Assembly (NCBI RefSeq): GCF_031845305.1 | Contig: NZ_JAVREH010000015.1 | Span: 26,352 to 90,351, forward strand | Direction of reading: 5' to 3' | Length of the DNA: 64,000 nt | Source: Jatrophihabitans_A lederbergiae | Lineage (GTDB): Bacteria > Actinomycetota > Actinomycetes > Mycobacteriales > Jatrophihabitantaceae | Shown here: positions 33,383 to 41,393 of the stretch, one piece after another | Layout: every line of letters begins with the position of its first letter | Numbering within the stretch: position 1 is the first letter of the stretch | Program-made: the position numbers and the translations under genes | The notes under the pieces: generated by a model | Databases searched by the model: none | The model's input: the letters and a program-made list of their open reading frames with translations, nothing else | What the model was told of the DNA's origin: nothing

Positions 33383-34033
33383 ATGACAGTCGAAGCCCGT
33401 CGCGCCTCCCCCATGGCGCCCGACGAACGCCGGGCCACCATCGTCGAAGCGACCTTGCCGCTGCTGCGCGCACACGGCAATGCCGTCACGACCAAGCAGA
33501 TTGCCGACGCCTGCGGTGTCGGCGAGGGGACGGTGTTCCGGGCTTTCCCCGACAAGGCGGCGATCATCGACGCGGCGCTTGCCACCGCCTTCGACCCGGC
33601 TCCCGGACTGGAGCAACTCGGCCGCATCGACCCCACACTGCCCCTCGGTGAGCGCCTTGTCGCGGCGGTGGAGGTCCTGCAGGACCGGTTGCGGTCGGTG
33701 ATCGGCCTGATGACGGTGCTGGGCCGCACGGCGCCGCAGGCTGCCACCCGCCGGCGGGTTCACGACGACGATCAGCTGCGCGAGGGCCAGGCGCGGATAC
33801 TCCGAGCCATCGAGGACCTGATCGCGCCGGACGCGGACGCCCTGCGGGTCAGCCCGGCACAGGCGGCTCGGACGGTGCGGATGCTGACCTTCGCCGGCAC
33901 CCATCCCGGCGTCACCGACGAGACCCCGATGTCCGCGTCGGAGATCGTGTCGATACTGCTGCACGGTGTCCTCACCAGCGGTGCTCCCACCAGCGGTGCT
34001 TGCGACAGAGAGGCCGGTTCGCCATGCTGTTGA
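33383..34033 (+). CDS. TetR/AcrR family regulator of the ABC exporter
   Basis: 216 aa. The N-terminal domain has RRATIVEATLPLLRAHGNAV and IADACGVGEGTVFRAFPDK, the TetR helix-turn-helix. The C-terminal ligand domain is not assignable. The gene overlaps the first ABC exporter gene by 10 bases and has a perfect palindrome in its promoter, so it most likely represses a tetR-ABC-ABC operon. Confidence 0.92.
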   Translation: MTVEARRASPMAPDERRATIVEATLPLLRAHGNAVTTKQIADACGVGEGTVFRAFPDKAAIIDAALATAFDPAPGLEQLGRIDPTLPLGERLVAAVEVLQDRLRSVIGLMTVLGRTAPQAATRRRVHDDDQLREGQARILRAIEDLIAPDADALRVSPAQAARTVRMLTFAGTHPGVTDETPMSASEIVSILLHGVLTSGAPTSGACDREAGSPCC

Positions 34034-35757
34034 GGCTGCTGCGCACGTACCTGCGGCCTTACCGGCGCCCGCTCGGCCTGGTCATCGTGCTGCAACTGAT
34101 CCAGGTCGCCGCCGGCCTCTACCTGCCCAGCCTGAACGCCGACATCATCGACAGGGGCGTGGCCACCGGCAACACCGGCTATATCACCTCGACCGGCATG
34201 GTCATGCTCGGTGTGGCCCTGGTGCAGATCCTCTGCTCGGTGGGAGCGGTGTGCTACGGCGCCCGTACCGCGATGGGCTTCGGTCGCGACCTGCGCTCGG
34301 CCATCTTCCACCAGGTCGGCGCCTTCTCGGCCCGGGAACTGAACGGTTTCGGAGCCCCGTCCCTGATCACTCGCAACACCAACGATGTCCAGCAGGTGCA
34401 GATGCTGGTGCTGATGAGCTGCACCATGCTGGTGTCAGCACCGATCATGTGCTTCGGCGGCGTGGTGATGGCGATCCGGCAGGACGTCACCCTCTCGTGG
34501 CTGCTGGTGGTCAGCATGCCGGTGCTGATCGGCTCGATCTTCCTGATCGTCCGGAGCATGGTGCCGGAGTTCCGGCTGATGCAGACGCGGATCGACACCA
34601 TCAACCGGATCCTGCGCGAGCAGATCACCGGCATCCGGGTGGTACGCGCCTTCGTCCGCGAGCCGTTCGAGACGGAGCGCTTCTCCGGCGCCAACGCCGC
34701 CGTGACGGCCAGCGCCATCCGCGTCGGCCGGCTGCAGGCCTTGATGTTCCCGACCGTGATGCTGGTGGTCAACGCCTCCAGCGTCGCGGTGCTGTGGTTC
34801 GGTGGCCACCTGATCAGCGACGGCCGGATGCAGATCGGTTCGCTGACCGCGTTCCTCAGCTACCTGATGCAGATCATGATGGCCGTCATGATGGCGACCT
34901 TCATGGCGATCCTGGTGCCGCGGGCAGCCGTGTGTGCCGAGCGGGTGGTCGAGGTGCTGGACACCGAGTCCTCGGTGGTGCCGCCGGCCGAACCGGTGAC
35001 CAGCGTGACCGGACGCGGCAACCTGGAACTGCGGGATGTCGAATTCTGCTATCCCGGGGCGGCCGACCCGGTTCTGAAGAACATCAGCTTTACCGCGACG
35101 GCCGGCCAGCGCACCGCCATCATCGGCAGTACCGGCGCCGGCAAGAGCACCCTCGTAGGCTTGATCCCCCGGCTGTTCGACGCCACCGCCGGATCGGTTC
35201 GGGTGAACGGGGTCGACGTGAAGGACCTGGACCCTGACTTGCTGTGCGGCCTGATCGGGCTGGTGCCGCAGCGGCCGTACCTATTCTCGGGCACCGTCGC
35301 GAGCAACCTGCGCTACGGCAACCCACAGGCCGGTGACGAGCAGCTGTGGCAGGCCCTCGACGTCGCCCAGGCCGCGGACTTCGTACAGGCGATGCCGGAC
35401 GGCCTCGAGTCGGTCATCAGCCAGGGCGGCACGAACGTCTCGGGAGGTCAGCGGCAGCGGCTGGCGATCGCCCGGGCGCTCGTCCGCCAGCCCGAGCTCT
35501 ACCTCTTCGACGACTCGTTCTCAGCACTGGACCTGGCCACCGACGCCCGGCTGCGCAGGGCGCTGGCTCCCCTGACAGCCGACGCCACGGTGATCATCGT
35601 CGCGCAGCGGGTGTCCACCATCATCGACGCCGATCAGATCATCGTCCTTGACAACGGCGAGATTGTCGGCCTGGGCACGCATACCGAGCTGCTCGACAGT
35701 TGCCCCACCTACGCCGAGATCGTCGACTCGCAGTTCAGCGAGCGGGAAGCGGCATGA
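34024..35757 (+). CDS. Heterodimeric ABC exporter subunit with degenerate ATPase site
   Basis: About 577 aa from the ATG at 34024: six membrane helices (1-320) and an ATPase domain. Walker A is GSTGAGKST (368-376) and the signature is VSGGQRQRLA (about 472). The Walker B region reads LFDDSFSALD, so the catalytic Glu is Asp, and the switch His is Gln (VAQRVST, about 528). These changes mark the degenerate half of an asymmetric exporter. It overlaps the next ABC gene by four bases. The exported compound is probably the ligand of the upstream TetR. Confidence 0.93.
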   Translation: MLLRLLRTYLRPYRRPLGLVIVLQLIQVAAGLYLPSLNADIIDRGVATGNTGYITSTGMVMLGVALVQILCSVGAVCYGARTAMGFGRDLRSAIFHQVGAFSARELNGFGAPSLITRNTNDVQQVQMLVLMSCTMLVSAPIMCFGGVVMAIRQDVTLSWLLVVSMPVLIGSIFLIVRSMVPEFRLMQTRIDTINRILREQITGIRVVRAFVREPFETERFSGANAAVTASAIRVGRLQALMFPTVMLVVNASSVAVLWFGGHLISDGRMQIGSLTAFLSYLMQIMMAVMMATFMAILVPRAAVCAERVVEVLDTESSVVPPAEPVTSVTGRGNLELRDVEFCYPGAADPVLKNISFTATAGQRTAIIGSTGAGKSTLVGLIPRLFDATAGSVRVNGVDVKDLDPDLLCGLIGLVPQRPYLFSGTVASNLRYGNPQAGDEQLWQALDVAQAADFVQAMPDGLESVISQGGTNVSGGQRQRLAIARALVRQPELYLFDDSFSALDLATDARLRRALAPLTADATVIIVAQRVSTIIDADQIIVLDNGEIVGLGTHTELLDSCPTYAEIVDSQFSEREAA

Positions 35758-37766
35758 GCAGGACCGAGACACCCGACCGAGCAGCGTCGCCGGTATCGCC
35801 CACCGGTACCGGCCCTGGTACCGGCTCCGACGTCCCGGCCGGCCCGCGACCGCCGATGCCCCGGGGGCCGTTCGCCGCCGTGGGCATGCCCGCCGAGAAG
35901 TCACTGAACTTCGGGCCGTCCGCGCGCCGGCTGATCGGACGGCTGGCCCCGGAGCGGAGAACCGTCGCGGCGGTGATCGGCTTCACCCTGACCAGCGTGG
36001 CGCTCAGTGTGCTGGGACCGAAACTGCTCGGGCACGCCACGAACCTGATCTTCAACGGCCTGCTCGGCAAGCGTCTGCCGGCTGGGGTCACCAAGGATCA
36101 GGCCGTCGCGGCGGCCCGGGCAGCCGGCCAGGACAAGCTCGCGGGCCTGTACTCGGGCTCCGGGATCGTGCCCGGCCGCGGCATCGACTTCCATGCCCTG
36201 GCGCTCGTCCTGCTCGCGGTCCTTGCGCTGTACCTCTGCTCGTCCCTGTCCAGCTGGATGCAGGGCTACCTGCTCAACGGGGCCGTTCAGCGGACGGTGT
36301 TCCGGCTGCGCTCCGACGTCGAGGACAAGATCAACCGGTTGCCGCTGGGGTACTTCGATGGCCAGTCGCGCGGCGATGTGCTGAGCAAGGTCACCAACGA
36401 CATCGACAATGTCTCGCAGAGCCTGCAGCAGACACTGAGCCAGATGCTGACGTCACTGCTGTCGGTGGTCGGAGTGCTGGTGATGATGCTGATCATCTCG
36501 CCGCTGCTGGCGCTGATCGCGATCGTCACCATCCCGCTGTCCATCCTGGTGACCCGGCTCATCGCCAAGCGCTCGCAGCAGCTGTTCGTGGCGCAGTGGA
36601 AGCACACCGGGACGCTGAACGGGCAGATCGAAGAGGCGTTCTCCGGCCACGCGCTGGTGAAGGTCTTCGGACGCCAGCACGAGGTCGAGGAGACGTTCCG
36701 GGCCAAGAACGAGGAGCTGTACGCCGCCAGCTTCGGAGCCCAGTTCGTCTCCGGGATCATCATGCCGGCGATGACGTTCATCGGGAACCTGAACTACGTC
36801 GCCGTCGCGGTGGTGGGCGGGTTGCGGGTCGCCTCGGGCTCCATGAGCCTCGGCGACGTCCAGGCGTTCATCCAGTATTCCCGCAGCTTCGCGCAGCCGC
36901 TGACCCAGGTCGCGGCGATGGCGAACCTGCTGCAGTCGGGTGTGGCGTCCGCCGAGCGCGTCTTCGGACTGCTGGACGCCCCGGAGCAGGAGCCGGACGC
37001 GCCCGAGCCGGTGGCCATCCAGAATCCGCGTGGTCGGGTTGAGTTCGAGCACGTGTCCTTCCGCTACGAACCGGACACGCCACTGATCGAGGACCTGTCC
37101 CTGGTCGCGGCACCGGGCCAGACGGTGGCGATCGTGGGTCCGACCGGTGCCGGCAAGACGACGCTGGTCAACCTGATCATGCGCTTCTACGAGCTCGACG
37201 GCGGCCGGATCACCATGGACGGAGCTGACATCGCTCAACTGCGGCGGCCGGACCTGCGCTCCCGGATCGGCATGGTGCTGCAGGACACCTGGCTGTTCGG
37301 CGGCACCATCCGCGACAACATCGGGTACGGCAACCCTGCCGCGAGCGAGGCCGAGATCGCGGCGGCGGCCCAGGCGACCTTCGTGGACCGGTTCGTGCAG
37401 AGCCTGCCGGACGGCTACGACACGGTGATCGACGACGAGGGCAGCAACATCAGCGCGGGCGAGAAGCAGCTGCTCACCATCGCCCGGGCGTTCCTGGCGA
37501 ACCCGTCGTTGCTCATCCTGGACGAGGCGACCAGCTCCGTCGACACCCGCACCGAGGTACTGGTACAGCACGCGATGGCAGCACTGCGGGCCGACCGGAC
37601 CAGTTTTGTCATCGCGCACCGGCTGTCGACGATCCGCGACGCCGACCTGATCCTGGTGATGGAGGCAGGCCGGATCGTGGAGCAGGGCAGCCACTCGGAG
37701 TTGCTGGCGGCCGGCGGGGCGTACTCGGCGCTGTACAACGCGCAGTTCGCGGCGGCCGTCCTGTAG
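35754..37766 (+). CDS. Heterodimeric ABC exporter subunit with canonical ATPase site
   Basis: About 670 aa from the ATG at 35754. A Pro/Gly-rich N-terminus of about 60 residues precedes the six-helix domain. Walker A is GPTGAGKTTLV, Walker B LLILDEATSSVD and the switch His is in VIAHRLSTI. The signature is the variant ISAGEKQLLTIARA. An insertion of about 40 residues lies between helices 1 and 2. With the preceding subunit it should form one multidrug or lipid exporter of the TmrAB type. Confidence 0.93.
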   Translation: MSRTETPDRAASPVSPTGTGPGTGSDVPAGPRPPMPRGPFAAVGMPAEKSLNFGPSARRLIGRLAPERRTVAAVIGFTLTSVALSVLGPKLLGHATNLIFNGLLGKRLPAGVTKDQAVAAARAAGQDKLAGLYSGSGIVPGRGIDFHALALVLLAVLALYLCSSLSSWMQGYLLNGAVQRTVFRLRSDVEDKINRLPLGYFDGQSRGDVLSKVTNDIDNVSQSLQQTLSQMLTSLLSVVGVLVMMLIISPLLALIAIVTIPLSILVTRLIAKRSQQLFVAQWKHTGTLNGQIEEAFSGHALVKVFGRQHEVEETFRAKNEELYAASFGAQFVSGIIMPAMTFIGNLNYVAVAVVGGLRVASGSMSLGDVQAFIQYSRSFAQPLTQVAAMANLLQSGVASAERVFGLLDAPEQEPDAPEPVAIQNPRGRVEFEHVSFRYEPDTPLIEDLSLVAAPGQTVAIVGPTGAGKTTLVNLIMRFYELDGGRITMDGADIAQLRRPDLRSRIGMVLQDTWLFGGTIRDNIGYGNPAASEAEIAAAAQATFVDRFVQSLPDGYDTVIDDEGSNISAGEKQLLTIARAFLANPSLLILDEATSSVDTRTEVLVQHAMAALRADRTSFVIAHRLSTIRDADLILVMEAGRIVEQGSHSELLAAGGAYSALYNAQFAAAVL

Positions 37767-37787
37767 CCGCCGTACGAACAGCGACAC

Positions 37788-37832
37788 GGCCCGTGCTCCG
37801 GTGACTGGTAGGCCACTCTCGGAGCGCGGGCC
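37788..37832. terminator. Bidirectional terminator-like hairpin between the ABC exporter and trxA
   Basis: GGCCCGTGCTCCG (37788-37800) pairs with CGGAGCGCGGGCC (37820-37832), two 6-bp stems with one central mismatch and a 19-base loop. It sits between convergent genes. No U-tract is seen on either side. Confidence 0.55.
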
Positions 37833-37881
37833 GCGCTGGGTGGTGCTGTCTGTCGGACGGACCCGGACGGTCCGAGCGCGA

Positions 37882-38211
37882 TCAGGCGATGTAGTCGGAC
37901 AGGTCGCGCAGCAGGGCCGCCTTCGGCTTCGCGCCGACGATGGTCTTGACGATCTGGCCGCCCTTGAACACCGACATCGTGGGGATCGACATGATCTGGT
38001 AGTCCCGCGCGACGTTCGGGTTCTCGTCGATGTTCAGCTTGACGACCTGCAGCTTCTCGCCGTGCTCGTTGGCGATCTCTTCCAGCACGGGCGAGACCAG
38101 CCGGCACGGGCCACACCACTCGGCCCAGAAGTCGACGAGGACGGGCTTGTCGGACTGCAGAACGTCCTTGGCAAAGCTGGCGTCGGTTACAGCGGGGGTG
38201 TTTGCGCCCAT
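37882..38211 (-). CDS. trxA: Thioredoxin
   Basis: 109 aa with the WCGPC active site (about 32-36) in VDFWAEWCGPCRLVSPVLEEI and the cis-Pro in SIPTMSVFKGG. It is a cytosolic disulfide reductase, recharged by the thioredoxin reductase encoded upstream (87 bp apart). Mycobacterial and streptomycete origins have the same trxB-trxA pair. Confidence 0.96.
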   Translation of the reverse strand: MGANTPAVTDASFAKDVLQSDKPVLVDFWAEWCGPCRLVSPVLEEIANEHGEKLQVVKLNIDENPNVARDYQIMSIPTMSVFKGGQIVKTIVGAKPKAALLRDLSDYIA

Positions 38212-38298
38212 GAGAGCAACTCCTACGAGTATCGGAAAATGTGGCTGTTGAGGTAACGCCCGAGGCGCGGGAACCCTTCCCCGTGCCCGGACGGTGGA

Positions 38299-39264
38299 TC
38301 AGCTTTCCAGTGCCGCCAGTGACACGTCCCCGACGGCGTCGAGGGCGGCCAGGAACTTCTCGGCGTCCAGTGCCGCCTGGCAGCCGGTGCCGGCCGCGGT
38401 GATGGCCTGCCGGTAGACGTGGTCGACGACGTCGCCGGCCGCGAAGACGCCCGGGAGGTTCGTCCGGGTGGAGTGCGCGTCCGTCACGATGTAACCGTCC
38501 TCGTCCAGCTCGACCTGGCCCTTGACCAGCTCGGACCGCGGGTCGTGCCCGATCGCGATGAACAGGCCGGTGGCGGGGATCTCGCTCGTCTCACCGGTCC
38601 GGGTATCGCGCAGGGTCAGGCCGGTCACCTTGCCGTCGCCGTGGATCTCGGCCACCTCGGAGTGCCAGGCGAACTTGATCTTCGGGTTCGACTCGGCCCG
38701 CTCGGCCATGATCCGGGAGGAGCGCAGCATGCCCCGCCGGTGCACGATGGTCACCGTCTCGGCGAAACGCGTCAGGAACGTCGCCTCCTCCATCGCGGTG
38801 TCGCCACCGCCGACCACGACGATGTCGTGACCCCGGAAGAAGAAGCCGTCACAGGTCGCGCACCACGAGACGCCGTGGCCGGACAGCTCCTCTTCGCGCT
38901 CCAGACCGAGCTTCTTGTACGCCGATCCCATGGCCAGGATGACCGCGTCGGCGGTGAACTCGCCGGACAGGGTGCGGACGACCTTGACGTCGCCCTGCAG
39001 ATCCATCGAGATCACGTCGTCACTGACCAGTTCGGCACCGAACTTCTCCGCCTGGGAGCGGAGCTGGCTCATCAGCTCGGGGCCCATGATGCCGGCCGGA
39101 AAACCCGGGAAATTCTCTACCTCGGTGGTGTTCATCAGGGCCCCGCCGTACTGGCTGCCCTCGAACACCAGCGGCCGCAGGTCGGCCCTGGCGGTGTACA
39201 GCCCGGCGGTGTACCCAGCCGGGCCGGAGCCGACCACGATCACCTTGCGGTGGTTCTCGCTCAC
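38299..39264 (-). CDS. trxB: Thioredoxin-disulfide reductase
   Basis: 321 aa. The FAD motif is VIVVGSGPAGYTAGLYTARA, the redox pair is CATCDGFF (about 140), the NADPH motif is IVVVGGGDTAMEEA and the second FAD motif is GVFAAGDVVDHVYRQAITAAG. It transfers electrons from NADPH to thioredoxin. It is followed by trxA. No sigM gene lies between it and murJ, unlike many relatives. Confidence 0.96.
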   Translation of the reverse strand: MSENHRKVIVVGSGPAGYTAGLYTARADLRPLVFEGSQYGGALMNTTEVENFPGFPAGIMGPELMSQLRSQAEKFGAELVSDDVISMDLQGDVKVVRTLSGEFTADAVILAMGSAYKKLGLEREEELSGHGVSWCATCDGFFFRGHDIVVVGGGDTAMEEATFLTRFAETVTIVHRRGMLRSSRIMAERAESNPKIKFAWHSEVAEIHGDGKVTGLTLRDTRTGETSEIPATGLFIAIGHDPRSELVKGQVELDEDGYIVTDAHSTRTNLPGVFAAGDVVDHVYRQAITAAGTGCQAALDAEKFLAALDAVGDVSLAALES

Positions 39265-39389
39265 AACTACCTCGATCTCAGTTGGCTACCGCGAGCTCAT
39301 CGAACATCCGTTCACGAGCACCATCGGCAACGATATTAGGGTGGTCGATATTTCACAGTGTCGGGCACTGTCGGGGCCGGCCACCTGCT

Positions 39390-41393
39390 TCAGTCGGACT
39401 GGGTGTCGGCCGGCCTGCGGGCGCGGCCACGGACCGCGCCGACGATCTCGGCCACCTCGGGCAACGGCAGCCGGACGGCGATGAGGGCAAGCACCGCGGC
39501 TCCGAGCCCACCGCCGACCACCAGCTCGGCGAGGGCCGCCAGTCGTCCGGTTCCGACAACGGAATGCCCCGCCAGCACGACCACCAGGGCAACGATCCCG
39601 CCGGCGACCGCGGCGACCGAGATCCACCCCATCGTGCGCAGTACCCGGCCGAAGCCGAGCGAACCGAACTTGCGCCGGAGCAGGACGTGTCCGACGACGG
39701 AGCCGACCAGGTAGGACAGCGAGGTGGACACCGTGAGGGCCACGATGATGGCATCGCCGTGCAGCGCCGAGCGCGCCGTGAAGACCAGCACCACCTTGGT
39801 CGCCACCATCGCGAGGTTGATGATGGTCGGCGTCCGGGCGTCTCGCATGGCATAGAAGACCCGCTGCTGCAGCATGACCAGGGCGAACGGCAGCAGGCCG
39901 AAGGAACCTGCCGCCAGTGCCACCCCGATCAGCCGGGCCTCGCCCAGGTGTGCGTGGCCGACGAAGATCACGCTGGTGAACTCCGGCGCCAGGACCATCA
40001 GCCCGGCGGTCACCGGTATCAGGGCCACCGCCGACAGCCGGGTGCCGAGCCGAAGGTCGTCCAGCACGCTGCCGGTGTCACCGCGCGCGGCCGCTCGGCT
40101 CATCCGCGGCATCAGCGCCGTGAGCAGCGAGACGCCGAGAATGCCGTAGGGGACCTGGAACAGCAGGTCCGCGTTCGCGAACGTCGACGGGCCACCCCGG
40201 CGTACGTTGGCCACCCGGTTAACGGCGAAGACCCCGACCTGGCTGATCGCCACGTACCCCAGCACCCAGCTGGTGAGCGTCCGGAACTCCGCCATCCGAC
40301 CGACCTCGGACGGCAGCGCCCGGAATCGCCACTGCCAGGTGAAGCCGCTCTTCTTCAGCGGGACGAACAGGACGAGGGCCTGGCCCGCGATGCCCAGGGT
40401 GGTGCCGATGCCCAGCACCAGGATCTGGCCGGCACTGATCGAGGACGCCGTCAAGGGCTTGGCACTGGGCAGCAGCAGGAACAGGCCTACCGCGGCGATC
40501 GTGATCAGGTTGTTGAGCACCGGGGCCCAGGCCGGCCAGCTGTAGACGTCGCGGGTGTTCAGCACCGCGGTGAACATGGCGCCCAGGCCGTAGAAGAAGA
40601 TCTCCGGTAGCAGCAGGGTCGCCCAGAGCCCGGTCAGCGCCTGCTTGCTCGCCGAGCCGCCGAAGATGGACGCGAGCAACGGTGCGGCCAGCACGGCCAG
40701 CACCGTCGCGCCGCCGAGGATTGCGGTCGCCATGGACAGCAGCCGCTGGGTATAGGCAACGCCGCGGTCGACATCGTCATGCTGCGCCTGCACCAGCACC
40801 GGGATGATGACGCTGGCCAGCACGCCGCCGAGCAGCAGTTCGTACACCATGTTCGGCAGGGTGTTGGCCAGGTTGTACGCGTCGGCGACATCGCTGAGAC
40901 CGATGCCGAGGGCCGCGACCAGCACCAGGCTGCGAAGAAAGCCTGTGACGCGGCTGGCCAGGCTGGCGATCGCCATCGTCCGGCTGCTCGCCAGCAGGCT
41001 CGGGGCGCTCGCCGCCGCGTCTCTGGGTAGCTCGCTGGGTGAATCGCCGCTTACCTCGGACAGCTCACCGAGATCACTGCCCGGGCCGGCGGCCGGCCGC
41101 TCGGCCTGCTTGAGGCGCTGCCCGTTCTCGGCCGCCTGTGCCATGCCATCAGCTGCTTGCTGGCTCGGAACTGGAGGGGCCTGCAGTGCTACCCCAGCGG
41201 CGCTCGCGCCGGCGGCGGTGCTCGCGCCGGACGGGGCACTCGGCCGGCGGCGGCGTGGGCCGTGGTAGTTCGGCGTACTCCAGCCGTCCCCCGCGCTGTC
41301 GGGTTGAGCCGTCTCTACCGCGAGGGCCGAGCCGTCGCCGGGCAGCGGTATCGGGGTGCCGTAGATCTTCGGAGTCGACCAGTCGTCGCTCAC
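39390..41393 (-). CDS. murJ: Lipid II flippase MurJ (MviN) with N-terminal extension
   Basis: 667 aa. The GTG at 41393 overlaps the DUF6049 stop (GTGA). The MurJ core of 14 membrane helices starts near residue 135 (RTMAIASLASRVTGFLR) and contains VADAYNLANTLPNMVYELLLGG and FANADLLFQVPYGILGVSLLTA. It flips lipid II to the outer face. Residues 1-134 are disordered and hold two copies of a short motif, DDWSTPKIYG (3-12) and DGWSTPNYHG (36-45). The C-terminus ends soon after the last helix, so there is no pseudokinase domain like that of mycobacterial MviN. Confidence 0.94.
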   Translation of the reverse strand: MSDDWSTPKIYGTPIPLPGDGSALAVETAQPDSAGDGWSTPNYHGPRRRRPSAPSGASTAAGASAAGVALQAPPVPSQQAADGMAQAAENGQRLKQAERPAAGPGSDLGELSEVSGDSPSELPRDAAASAPSLLASSRTMAIASLASRVTGFLRSLVLVAALGIGLSDVADAYNLANTLPNMVYELLLGGVLASVIIPVLVQAQHDDVDRGVAYTQRLLSMATAILGGATVLAVLAAPLLASIFGGSASKQALTGLWATLLLPEIFFYGLGAMFTAVLNTRDVYSWPAWAPVLNNLITIAAVGLFLLLPSAKPLTASSISAGQILVLGIGTTLGIAGQALVLFVPLKKSGFTWQWRFRALPSEVGRMAEFRTLTSWVLGYVAISQVGVFAVNRVANVRRGGPSTFANADLLFQVPYGILGVSLLTALMPRMSRAAARGDTGSVLDDLRLGTRLSAVALIPVTAGLMVLAPEFTSVIFVGHAHLGEARLIGVALAAGSFGLLPFALVMLQQRVFYAMRDARTPTIINLAMVATKVVLVFTARSALHGDAIIVALTVSTSLSYLVGSVVGHVLLRRKFGSLGFGRVLRTMGWISVAAVAGGIVALVVVLAGHSVVGTGRLAALAELVVGGGLGAAVLALIAVRLPLPEVAEIVGAVRGRARRPADTQSD

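Noticed and set aside
37767..37881. A small gene between the ABC exporter and trxA
   Set aside because: The 115 bp contain a terminator-like hairpin and no frame with a start, ribosome site and plausible product.
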